DNA of 64,000 nucleotides from CAVRCT01 sp963719645 (GTDB lineage Bacteria; Pseudomonadota; Gammaproteobacteria; DSM-16500): the NCBI GenBank assembly GCA_963719645.1, contig CAVRCT010000006.1, positions 1-64,000 on the forward strand. Direction: 5' to 3'. Positions 55,702 to 64,000 of the stretch are shown here, one piece after another. How positions within the stretch are numbered: the stretch's first letter is position 1; each line of letters starts with the position of its first letter. A program made the translations under genes and the position numbers. Below the pieces are notes generated by a model, which was given only the letters and a program-made list of their open reading frames with translations, did not search any database and was not told where the DNA came from.

Positions 55702-55950
55702 TTACCAGCTTTCTCCCTTTTTAACACTACTATTTTTTTTGGGTCTGATAATTATTTCAAGATCGAGTGCTGCTAATAGGCGAAATAGTGTCTCAAGTCG
55801 CGTACCGGGTGCACCTTGTTCTATGCTGGATATAGTCGTTTGATCAAGCTTGAAAGGAGCGCCTGCTTCATGTTGGCTAAATTTTTTTGCTTTGCGCTGC
55901 CGCTTCAGGGCGATACCGAGCGATTTTGGTGAAAAGACTATTTGATCCAT
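55702..55950 (-). CDS. hipB: HipB-like antitoxin, HTH transcriptional regulator
   Basis: An 82-residue Xre-type protein. The helix-turn-helix is KRQRKAKKFSQHEAGAPFKLDQTTISSIEQG (residues 16-46), followed by ETLFRLLAALDLEIII, the dimer strand typical of HipB. It neutralises HipA and represses its own promoter. Its stop lies directly before the hipA ATG. Three operator-like palindromes lie upstream. Confidence 0.9.
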   Translation of the reverse strand: MDQIVFSPKSLGIALKRQRKAKKFSQHEAGAPFKLDQTTISSIEQGAPGTRLETLFRLLAALDLEIIIRPKKNSSVKKGESW

Positions 55951-55987
55951 AGGGTATCCTTTTTTCTAGAAGGTAATTATCTTATTT

Positions 55988-56059
55988 TATAGCTGTACAG
56001 CAATAAAGTCAATATATGGCTCTACAACTATAAATAATTATTATGGCGGTAAAGCTATA
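55988..56059. promoter_or_regulatory. Three hipBA operator-like palindromes with 27-bp period
   Basis: TATAGCTGTACAGCAATA (55988-56005), TATGGCTCTACAACTATA (56015-56032) and TATGGCGGTAAAGCTATA (56042-56059) are 18-bp sites of form TATRG-N8-CWATA, spaced exactly 27 bp. E. coli HipB sites are also 18 bp (TATCC-N8-GGATA). Confidence 0.72.
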
Positions 56060-56358
56060 ATGTTGGGTTTCGTGGCGCTGCTTCAAACATGCTGGGAGAT
56101 ATCCAGGTTTGCTTTTAATAAAATGTATGAAAATAAGCGAAACATCACGGTCAGGCCTCAATGATATCTAGCTTTGTGCATAATTCCCACCCATTGCGAA
56201 TTAATAAACTCCTCTAAAACAAACAGTTAACTAATTTGAGTAGCTCTCATCGCAAGCTTTTTTTGCGAAAAGTGCTATGTTTAAAGAGAGTCGAAAATTT
56301 ATTTTTTCGATAAATACAACATGCGTTGGTGAACTGACAAAACTGAGGAAACTGACAA

Positions 56359-58848
56359 ATGCTGGCTAGAATTCAAGATGAAATGAAAGTCAGTGATGCT
56401 TTCAAAATACTTTTGAAAAGATATATCAACTCAACAAACGGCAAAGTCTCAGCTGATACGGTTGGATCATTGGCGCGCGGTATTTGTTTTTCCTATGAAA
56501 CATTGTTAGTAAAAGATATTCAAAAAGGCTTATCAAGCGCAGCAGAAGAAAGCAAAAAATTGAATGGCTCTTTACTGCCAGGAGATAAAGAATTCTTCGA
56601 TCTTCTCAATCAAAAAATAAATGGCATTATAGCGAATCCTCACGTTAATCATGGCAATGTGATTACTAAGCTGATTGACTATTGTCACACAAATTCATTA
56701 GGATTCGAAACAAGTGGATATTCATTTATTAAGGAAGCGAGAAAGGGTCTTTGTAGTGGATTTTGTGAATTGGTTTCATATGGAATCTTTCTAGAGGGTG
56801 TCAGTGATAAGATAATGTCTTGCGATGATTGGGCGTGGATAAATGAAGTATGCGCTTTGTTAGATACTTGGGATCCTGATAAAAATGAAATTAATGGTGA
56901 AAAAAGGGATTTTACTGAAAAAGAAAAACAAGACATCGAACGATTAATGCAACATCTGGTATTTTTACATAACGTACAAACCGTGATGCCATCGGTAGGT
57001 TACGGTGAAACAAGTCAACTGATAGCTGATACTCGACAAAGGCAATTTAATAATTTTTTTAGAATAGGTGGTGAATTTAGCAAAGAAGGTATTCAGTCTA
57101 TTTTGAACGCCTTGGTTCAAGCTGAAATTCCTCAGGCAGAAAACAAAAATGAGCCTAGATTCTTTCACATTAAAATTAATTGCTTTAAACCTTTGTTGCA
57201 TGAAATAAGCATCATAAAGAGAAATAATGAAATTATTTATTATGATCCTGAAAATGTGTCTGGTCCTATTAAAATAAAAGATACGCGGGATTTAAGTGAT
57301 TTACTGTTTCGATCGTATAAATGTGCAGTTGACGATTTACCTTTGCTCAGTCTACGTGTTTTTGGTTTAGGCAAGCGTCCTGACTTTCCTCAAGAGAGTG
57401 AAATTTGGCGCACAAAAGAAGTCGAGCATAAATCGACTTCAATGATAAACTTGGAAAAGAAAAAAGATCCAGCCACTGTTTATCCTCCTCACATGATAAC
57501 ACTATTAAAAAGAAGTGAATCTGAAACAGCTCTCAATACGCCATTACATATTGCTGCATTATCTGGCAGCATCGCATCAGTTCAGTATTATCTCCAGCGG
57601 GGAGTCAATGTTAATGCGCTAAATAAACAGGTTAGTCAAAGCTTTCAATCGCCATTAAGTGTTGCAGTGACGAACAATTATCCCGATGTGGTTGAAATGC
57701 TGCTTTATGCGAAAGCAGACGTCACGCCTGAAGTATTTATCTCGGCCGTTTTGAGAAATAATCTCGACATTGTTAAGTTATTGAGTGCTAGAAATAAAGA
57801 TATTGTCAATGCAAAAGATGAAGAGGATCGTTATCCCATTTTATGCGCTATTGCAAATGGCAGTGTGGAAATGACAAAATTATTATTAGAAGCAAATGCG
57901 CAAATTAATACGTTATATCCAATCAAATTGGCTATTTTAGCAGGGCATGTCGATATTTTAAGAGAGCTATTAATCCATCAAAATATGTCCCAGGAAAATG
58001 CCAACAAAATATTTGAGTATGCTTTTGACCTGCTTAGTCAGAAGAAAGTTGACATCCGAATGTTTGAAACAATTTTTAAATATGCGATGCCTAACATTAA
58101 TCATTTCAATCAACATGGATTCACTGCGCTTCATTACGCGTGTAATTTTGGTGACGAGGTATTGGTGAAGTTGTTGCTTGAGAGTGGAGCAAATTATTCA
58201 ATCCCTTCAGTCAATCAGAATCAACTTCCATTGCATCTTGCGGCGCGGAAAAGCAATACGTTAATTACCGAATCTCTGTTAATGCTAGATGCTAAGATGG
58301 CAACCACCAAAGATACAGATGGCTATACTCCCTTACATTATGCGGTAGATAATGGACAAATTGAAACTGTCAAAAAATTACTAGCGCTGGATATTTATAA
58401 AAATGCGACTTACCTTCCCGATTCAACGACGAATTGCTTAACACCTATTCAAGTTGCTATTCAGAGGGGAACCTCAGCCATTCTTGAACTATTACTGAAT
58501 TATCAAATACCGGATAAGCATTCTGTGCAGGACATTTTTAATTTTGCGTTGGCAGTTAGGAATGAGAATGATCTTGATCTGGCTGTTTTCGACGTTATTA
58601 TTAGATGTACTCAACTTAGTCGTGATGAAGTCGCTGAATTAATTAAGGCTGCTCAAATTGATGATGATGTCGAGCTAAACGCATTTTTTGCAGATAATGT
58701 TAGCCCGACTGCGATGTCGCATCCAGAGCCTGCATCAACTATTAACGATAGCAACCGATTATTTAGTCATTCAGTGGCCGAAAGTAAACAGCCATCGCAA
58801 TTGACAGGTCAACGTAGCGCCTCGGCTGAGATGAAAATTAAGCGTTAA
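56359..58848 (+). CDS. YopT-like cysteine protease (C58-like) fused to ankyrin repeats; putative effector
   Basis: An 829-residue protein. The N-terminal 340 residues show a candidate papain-like triad: C132 in RKGLCSGFCELVSYG, H281 in LLHEISIIKRNN, and D296 in YYDPEN. Order and spacing (His to Asp 15 residues) resemble YopT/AvrPphB C58 peptidases. From about residue 395 ankyrin repeats follow (TPLHIAALSGSIASVQYYLQRGVNVNA; TALHYACNFGDEVLVKLLLESGA; TPLHYAVDNGQIETVKKLL), then a Ser-rich tail. No secretion signal is visible. A C-terminal Dot/Icm-type signal is possible but not testable by eye. It is an accessory gene after hipBA. Confidence 0.68.
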   Translation: MLARIQDEMKVSDAFKILLKRYINSTNGKVSADTVGSLARGICFSYETLLVKDIQKGLSSAAEESKKLNGSLLPGDKEFFDLLNQKINGIIANPHVNHGNVITKLIDYCHTNSLGFETSGYSFIKEARKGLCSGFCELVSYGIFLEGVSDKIMSCDDWAWINEVCALLDTWDPDKNEINGEKRDFTEKEKQDIERLMQHLVFLHNVQTVMPSVGYGETSQLIADTRQRQFNNFFRIGGEFSKEGIQSILNALVQAEIPQAENKNEPRFFHIKINCFKPLLHEISIIKRNNEIIYYDPENVSGPIKIKDTRDLSDLLFRSYKCAVDDLPLLSLRVFGLGKRPDFPQESEIWRTKEVEHKSTSMINLEKKKDPATVYPPHMITLLKRSESETALNTPLHIAALSGSIASVQYYLQRGVNVNALNKQVSQSFQSPLSVAVTNNYPDVVEMLLYAKADVTPEVFISAVLRNNLDIVKLLSARNKDIVNAKDEEDRYPILCAIANGSVEMTKLLLEANAQINTLYPIKLAILAGHVDILRELLIHQNMSQENANKIFEYAFDLLSQKKVDIRMFETIFKYAMPNINHFNQHGFTALHYACNFGDEVLVKLLLESGANYSIPSVNQNQLPLHLAARKSNTLITESLLMLDAKMATTKDTDGYTPLHYAVDNGQIETVKKLLALDIYKNATYLPDSTTNCLTPIQVAIQRGTSAILELLLNYQIPDKHSVQDIFNFALAVRNENDLDLAVFDVIIRCTQLSRDEVAELIKAAQIDDDVELNAFFADNVSPTAMSHPEPASTINDSNRLFSHSVAESKQPSQLTGQRSASAEMKIKR

Positions 58849-58857
58849 TGATACTTA

Positions 58858-58972
58858 ACTCCGTCATTGCGAGGAGCGTTCTTTGTGACGAAGCAATCCA
58901 GTTTTTAAGTCGTCACCCATTCAAAACTGGATTGCTTCGTCACAAAGAACGTTCCTCGCAATGACGGAGTAG
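58858..58972. repeat. G-family inverted repeat G2
   Basis: Nearly perfect arms CTCCGTCATTGCGAGGAGCG and TTCTTTGTGACGAAGCAATC with complements. The diverged relative G1 is at 27234-27358. Confidence 0.85.
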
Positions 58973-59096
58973 CGAACATTAGCTACTCCTATTCTAACTA
59001 TTTACCGATTTACCAGATAGCAGTGCACCGACGTTTACTTCAGCATGCTTACATAGGTATCTACACAAGTTTCATCTTTTAAATTATGAAAATTGC

Positions 59097-59515
59097 TTTT
59101 TATACAAATCCCCCTTGATCCCAATGGCGCTAGCTTAAGAACGTCGTCCCGGAATTTACTGGCGCTTAATGAGCGCTTTTTGCGAATTTAGCGCCAGTTA
59201 ATGTCCGGGATCCATTTTGCTTAAAGCATATAAGTTAAAAGCAAGAGGGCGATAAATTGAAGATGGATCCCGGACATTAAGTAGCTCTAAACGAGCAAAA
59301 GGCGCTCGTTAAGAGCTACTAAATTCCGGGACGACAGTTCTTAAGCTAGTGCCATTGCCCCTTGATCCCCCTTTTTCAAAGGGGAAAACCTGCTAAGCAT
59401 CCTCTGTCTTAGAAACCTGCTAAGCATCCTCTGTCTAAATAGTTGGATTCATGCTGCTTAGAAAGTTTCCCCCTTTGAAAAAGGGGGGATCAAGGGGGAT
59501 TTGTATAAAATAGTT
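59097..59515. repeat. A-family element A10, interrupted by B3
   Basis: Left arm TTTATACAAATCCCCCTTGA, right arm ending GGGGGATTTGTATAAAA, inner CCCCTTTTTCAAAGGGG. The centre holds a 28-bp tandem duplication of AAACCTGCTAAGCATCCTCT (59383-59440). This copy reads CTTGATCC where others read CTTGTTCC, and this is carried in both duplicates flanking B3. Confidence 0.83.
59122..59357. mobile_element. B3: 236-bp nested miniature inverted-repeat element
   Basis: Same ends and length as B1/B2. It is flanked by a perfect 11-bp duplication CCCCTTGATCC (59111-59121 and 59358-59368). The variant target sequence shows that this was an insertion independent of B1. Confidence 0.9.
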
Positions 59516-59760
59516 TATATAAATTCTTCCCTGTCTTTTTTAAAAGAAAGAGATAAATAAGGATTACTTGTGTAGATACCGGAGGTGCTTTTATTCCAGC
59601 TTAAAACATGCTGGCACGACACCGAATGGAAGCCGTACTGACATCGAGTTTTAACTCGACATTTCGAAGACAGATAGGTATATATACATGATTATTAGAG
59701 ATATTTGTATAATCTTTGCGGAATGATTTGCTCCACACACGACTAAAATTTTATGGATTC

Positions 59761-59794
59761 ATTAAGGCTGCATTAAGGTTAGCTATCGTAAAAT
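59761..59794 (+). promoter_or_regulatory. PmrA-box-like promoter
   Basis: ATTAAGGCT, 2 bp, ATTAAGGTT (59761-59780) with an 11-bp period, then TAAAAT (59789-59794) after 8 bp. The geometry equals the three minus-strand boxes in this window. The gene starts 33 bp downstream. Confidence 0.58.
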
Positions 59795-59826
59795 AGAGGC
59801 CCATTGATAATTGACCGATGTGACCT

Positions 59827-62800
59827 ATGCCATGCGATCTTAAAGAAGCTAAACAAGATATCCACATTCCAGATGAATTTTATCGCTTAGCAGATTCAAG
59901 TCGACCTGACACGACTACCACGCCAACAGGCAACATGGCACTTCAGCAGTTAATTGCAGGCAAGCCCGATTATTGGGTGCGCTTAAGCTCGCAAATATTG
60001 CAACCGCAAGAACTCATTCTAACGGATTACCGTGCTTTCAATTGGTCATGTGATAAACGTGATCAAGTGATAGAAAAATTATTAAATTTAATCGCCAAAG
60101 GTTTTTCTATCTATATTTGGCAAGCCGGTCACGTGGTTGCATTAACGGAAGCTAATTTAGCAGACATGCTAAAAAGTCAATTAGTGAGAAATGCCATCGA
60201 ACCAGAAGACGAACAAGTCATTGCTGATATCGCTGTGAGTGAACAGAATCTGGCACAAAAAAACATTCAATTTTTAAATGATTATTGGATTGATGTATTG
60301 CTGAGTCCTGATCCAAACAGCGTACAGCGCGTGATTGATACGTCCGATTTATGTGAATTCAGTCACGACAATAAGAAATTCTTCAAGGCACTTGTTTCTC
60401 TGCAAAAAAGTTTACCTCGCGTCAATAGAATCATTGTAAATATAGAGTCCCGTAATACACTTCGCTTGAATAATTGGATGGCAGGGTATCTAACAATTTG
60501 CTTTCCTCAATTGCCAAGAGAGGATAGAAATAATGCCACAACAATAAGGATTCTTGGAGAGAAAGAAGGTGAAACAGATATAGAAATATTTAAAAAAAAT
60601 AATATCACTGCTTTAGTTCTATCAGGAAGTTTCACCCAAAAATTTATTGAGCATCATACTGGGTCATTATACGCTTGCTCTTCACTTCGCGAGATAATGT
60701 TCAATAATTTTTTCATGGAGGAACATTCCTTTGAATCACTGCGTGATTGTATAAAAAAGATGGAAAGTGTCAAGATAGCACACTCAAACATTGACCTATT
60801 TTCTTTCTTAACGACTTTCTTGAAAAAGCTAACTGTAGTCCATTCGGTTGTAAAACTAACAACATTGAGGGGTTCCCATTCGCTCAGCCTAGAAGATTTA
60901 TATATACAGCGCGCGATCATATTAGTCGATGATCTTTGCAAGTTGATAGAAGCTGTGCCGCGATTGAAAACATTACAACTAGCACAATTGAATAAATTAG
61001 ATGTGAGAAAAGGCGATGCACTATTTAACGCACTCATTCGTTTAACAGAATTAGAAGAATTACAGCTTGATTTTACCCATCTCAATATTGATATGGAAAC
61101 AATGCATGCATTGCTTTTGGCCTTACCAAGGATCAAAAAAGTTAAACTATACTTTATTCCGAAAAATTTTTCTGCTTCTGGTATATTACAAAACATAGCA
61201 GCACACTTGCAGCATGTTGAATTTGATATTGATTTTTTTAGAGCATCTGATGATGCGGCTGAGAGTAATGTTGTAATACAAAATAAAAAGTTAAGCCAGA
61301 TTGTTCATTTGAGTAAACTAACGCTCAATAATGTTGATTTGGGATCAATAGCAAGTCAAGTGCCAGGTCTCAAGGAATTGACTGTGACAAAGAGTTTACC
61401 CACTTGGCAGAATTTACAACCAAACAGCTTTTTAACGCTTAAAAGTTTATCTGCCGCTAAGTGTAGAAATATCAACTCGCTACTTGTTCTTTTAAAAGCT
61501 GCGCCAACATTAGAAAATTTACATTATGTAAGTGACTATATCGTTTCACCTAAGATTGAATTTCCAATCAATGAAACGAATGAATTTCCCCGTTTAAAGT
61601 ATTTATTCATAGATAAAAGCGCGAGCGAGCGGGAAGTCACTGCACTCTTAGTGTTAGCAAAAAATCTTAAATTTTTACATTTAAATAAGAATTACTTTAC
61701 TGTTAAGGAAGAATCCACTTTTCTGGATTCAATATCCTTACAACAATTAGAAACACTCTGTATGAGTGAAATGATAGTTTCTGCAGAATTTTGTTGCAAA
61801 CTGATTAAGTCAGCGCCGGGTTTGAAGCATATTGTTATTTCGGATTCTGAAATAACTAAAATCAATAATATCGATGCATTTTATGCTGAATTAGAAAAAA
61901 TTGCGCCTCATGCAAAAATTTATTTTTCTAATAACAAGATAGAGATTCAATTCAACCATAAGGAAGAAAAAAATTCTCATCCAATTCCTCTGATGGATCC
62001 AGTACATTCAGTTGATGATTATTTACGAAATAGGAGTAGCCCTGCAAACAATCCTGACTATCAATTTACTTATCAAGGTCAAAATAAAACCCTTAATCAA
62101 GGCATGGTCATTGAAAAATTATCGCAATATCTGACAATTAAGAAAAAGAAGCTCGAGCTTATCCCTCAAATTCAAGACGGTATTTGTAAAGATTTGTCTC
62201 TTCTCGCCATTGAAAAAGAAAAAGCAAAACCGGGCGCCTGGAATAGCTGTTTGCAGTTGATGCAAGCATGGGATGGGCAGCAAGCGATTTCGGCTGAATT
62301 GGAAACTCTATTTGAAGATATTTTAAAGATCCATGCACGGACTATTCCGCTTGAAGATATTTTTAAAATCCTTACGCAGATTATTCCGCGGCTCTATTAT
62401 CTCGGCGATCAAGTCATGACTTTTCTGGCTACGATAGAGGAAGATGCGACACAACTCACTCATCGATGCATAGTAAATCCTTGGCACAGTATCAGTGTTT
62501 GGTTTGATCGAGAAAAAAATAACTGGCGACTCTATGATCCTAATTTTGCTGATGGTGTTAGAGTCATTCAACGTGATGCGTTGGCTGAAACACTAAAAAA
62601 TTCACTTGGCACTCTTATCTCTGTCGTAGGAGGTGCGCCGTCTGTGCAACTTAAAAATAGAATTCATCATCTCAATAACTTTTTGCAACAAGGCGGTTTG
62701 TTAGCGTTGCTGCAAGAAAAAGATAAACAATCGTTGCTTGCTGAAATAAAACAATCTGAATCTTATCCAAGTTTCCCCACTCAGGTAAATGTTTTTCCAG

Positions 62801-64000
62801 ACGATGCATTGCAAGGATTATTTTTTCGTGACACTCAAAATAGACCCGTTTGGATTCGAGCAATCCATGATGAACTGATACGCCCATTGGCGACAAAATT
62901 GCTTTTAGCCTATATTGCTAAAAACCCCGAGCAAGCACAGCAAAAATTGCTCTCAGATTTAGCCAATGTCTCAGAAAAAATGCGTAAAGACACTTTACTG
63001 TTTCTTGATAATTTGCCTAGTCACGCAAGCGAAACACTTGAAAGCAAACACCTTGGTACGCAATCTGTCTTTCAACACCGTCTCCGCAAAGCAAACTATA
63101 AAAAATTATTGGCAACGTGGGAGACAGAGAAATCGCAAGCGGTAGATGTCAATAAATATTGCCAAGAACACTTAGCATATGATCCTCGTGTTAAAAAACA
63201 ACTGATTGAATTGAGCGGCAGCGACGCATTGCAAGGAATGCGTTTTGCATTAGAAGAGCAAGCGAAAAAATCAGGCAGACCGGTGATTTATATTCATTCC
63301 GCGAAAGAACTTGCCTGCTTGGGTAAGTTTATTCAAAAAAATGCAGATGGTACAGGTACGCTACGTCCTGGGCCAGGCGGAAGATTTTTTAATTTTATTC
63401 TTGAAAATATGGCCAGCGATCCCATTATTTTGCTAAATTTTGCAAATTTCTCCGCAGAAGACATTGCACAATTTGAATCAATAGTAGGGACTCAGCCCAG
63501 TGTGGATAACATAGCGCTCCCACCGCGCACCACGCTGATTGGCTTGACGAACAGCAAAGATCCGAACTGCTATCGAGGTGAAGATTTTACCTCGCAATTT
63601 GACCGGGTCGAAGCCTGTTCTTTGCCAGTGATGTTGCTACGAGCAGCCATTCCTACGCTTCCTTTTATGAATTCAGAGGAGAGGAAAGAGAATTGTTCCG
63701 GCAAACACTTTGTTGTACATACCTTCCATTCGGGATTTTGGCAAGAAATTCTGCGTGGTCAGTGGACATTGGATAAAAAACATATTATCTATCAATTAGG
63801 AATATTACCCACCTCGTTTGATGACATTGATGTGATCGAAATTCATAATGGGTTGTGGCACGATGCAGAGTTCATGCGTTTTTGGCAGGAAGCGTATTTT
63901 CGGGGTGACATTCCAGCACGCGTTATACTCAAAAAAGTCGAAGGATATGATTGGGAAGCGCTGAAGAAATATGTTGTCATCGATCACTCAACGAAACCAT
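59827..64000 (+). CDS. Leucine-rich protein with YopT-like (C58) protease domain, incomplete at window end; putative effector
   Basis: An open frame of 1391 codons from ATG 59827 (MPCDLKEAKQDIHIPDEFYR) that runs off the window without a stop. Degenerate leucine-rich repeats occupy about residues 370-700 (LKTLQLAQLNKLDV; LTELEELQLDFTHL; LKFLHLNKNYF). About 770-910 holds a papain-like triad: C787 in QDGICKDLSLLAI, H887 in NPWHSISVWF, and D904 in WRLYDPNFADG. This closely resembles YopT (DG-x-C-x2-LS, His, DPNF). Beyond residue 1100, PIILLNFANFSAEDIAQFE and TTLIGLTNSKDPN look like Walker B and sensor 1 strands of an AAA+ fold, but I see no Walker A. A PmrA-box-like promoter precedes it. Confidence 0.75.
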   Translation, partial: MPCDLKEAKQDIHIPDEFYRLADSSRPDTTTTPTGNMALQQLIAGKPDYWVRLSSQILQPQELILTDYRAFNWSCDKRDQVIEKLLNLIAKGFSIYIWQAGHVVALTEANLADMLKSQLVRNAIEPEDEQVIADIAVSEQNLAQKNIQFLNDYWIDVLLSPDPNSVQRVIDTSDLCEFSHDNKKFFKALVSLQKSLPRVNRIIVNIESRNTLRLNNWMAGYLTICFPQLPREDRNNATTIRILGEKEGETDIEIFKKNNITALVLSGSFTQKFIEHHTGSLYACSSLREIMFNNFFMEEHSFESLRDCIKKMESVKIAHSNIDLFSFLTTFLKKLTVVHSVVKLTTLRGSHSLSLEDLYIQRAIILVDDLCKLIEAVPRLKTLQLAQLNKLDVRKGDALFNALIRLTELEELQLDFTHLNIDMETMHALLLALPRIKKVKLYFIPKNFSASGILQNIAAHLQHVEFDIDFFRASDDAAESNVVIQNKKLSQIVHLSKLTLNNVDLGSIASQVPGLKELTVTKSLPTWQNLQPNSFLTLKSLSAAKCRNINSLLVLLKAAPTLENLHYVSDYIVSPKIEFPINETNEFPRLKYLFIDKSASEREVTALLVLAKNLKFLHLNKNYFTVKEESTFLDSISLQQLETLCMSEMIVSAEFCCKLIKSAPGLKHIVISDSEITKINNIDAFYAELEKIAPHAKIYFSNNKIEIQFNHKEEKNSHPIPLMDPVHSVDDYLRNRSSPANNPDYQFTYQGQNKTLNQGMVIEKLSQYLTIKKKKLELIPQIQDGICKDLSLLAIEKEKAKPGAWNSCLQLMQAWDGQQAISAELETLFEDILKIHARTIPLEDIFKILTQIIPRLYYLGDQVMTFLATIEEDATQLTHRCIVNPWHSISVWFDREKNNWRLYDPNFADGVRVIQRDALAETLKNSLGTLISVVGGAPSVQLKNRIHHLNNFLQQGGLLALLQEKDKQSLLAEIKQSESYPSFPTQVNVFPDDALQGLFFRDTQNRPVWIRAIHDELIRPLATKLLLAYIAKNPEQAQQKLLSDLANVSEKMRKDTLLFLDNLPSHASETLESKHLGTQSVFQHRLRKANYKKLLATWETEKSQAVDVNKYCQEHLAYDPRVKKQLIELSGSDALQGMRFALEEQAKKSGRPVIYIHSAKELACLGKFIQKNADGTGTLRPGPGGRFFNFILENMASDPIILLNFANFSAEDIAQFESIVGTQPSVDNIALPPRTTLIGLTNSKDPNCYRGEDFTSQFDRVEACSLPVMLLRAAIPTLPFMNSEERKENCSGKHFVVHTFHSGFWQEILRGQWTLDKKHIIYQLGILPTSFDDIDVIEIHNGLWHDAEFMRFWQEAYFRGDIPARVILKKVEGYDWEALKKYVVIDHSTKP

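Overview
The window reads as a chromosome segment of a moderately AT-rich gammaproteobacterium of the order Legionellales (Legionella/Coxiella/Rickettsiella/Berkiella-like). I infer this from the housekeeping order (fmdB, DUF502, aspS, yebC, ruvC, ruvA, ruvB, tolQ, tolR, tolA and tolB, pal, cpoB, queE), from several large ankyrin or leucine-rich proteins that look like effectors for a host cell, and from PmrA-box-like promoters in front of four of the unknown genes. The genus cannot be fixed from the sequence alone. No secretion-system gene lies in the window.

Layout. 1-17.5 kb: core genes (rimI, prfC, prfB with its programmed frameshift, lysS with a one-base disruption, a FimT/GspH-like pseudopilin, a minus-strand GT4/wrbA/SDR operon, fmdB-DUF502-aspS-yebC, ruvCAB, tolQRA). 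17.5-27.5 kb: an accessory block that splits the Tol-Pal cluster between tolA and tolB. It holds a 707-aa ankyrin protein, a GGDEF-EAL protein with a degenerate EAL domain, and a 1676-aa ankyrin protein built from two homologous halves. 27.6-37.3 kb: core genes again (tolB, pal, cpoB, queE, tRNA-Lys, an AAA ATPase, clpB, a UspA protein, cbpA, cbpM). 37.3-43.3 kb: two minus-strand paralogues of unknown function whose C-terminal thirds are almost identical. 43.7-49.3 kb: DUF1841, nth, a Pro/Thr-rich exported protein, an HDAC-like hydrolase, tRNA-Val, gltX, a small unknown gene, tRNA-Ala and tRNA-Glu. 49.5-64 kb: accessory genes: a DUF3800 protein, decayed fragments, a 644-aa protein with an IQ-like motif, a 305-aa unknown, hipBA with three periodic operators, an ankyrin protein with a YopT-like cysteine-protease head, and a >1391-aa leucine-rich protein with a second YopT-like domain that runs off the window.

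The intergenic DNA is packed with palindromic non-coding elements. An A family (about 140 bp, arms ending in CAAATCCCCC/GGGGGATTTG) occurs about ten times. Three copies carry a B element of exactly 236 bp, each at the same arm sequence with an 11-bp target duplication. Another element (D, exactly 262 bp, three copies) lies at the same arm motif. Families B, D, F and H share one layout (GTCRTCC, local hairpin, GGATCC), which suggests related, trans-mobilised miniature elements.

The most novel parts are (1) the putative PmrA-type regulon of unknown proteins (boxes at 39828, 43247, 54039 and 59761), (2) two multidomain proteins with a Cys/His/Asp arrangement like YopT/C58 proteases, and (3) the nested, site-specific miniature elements.
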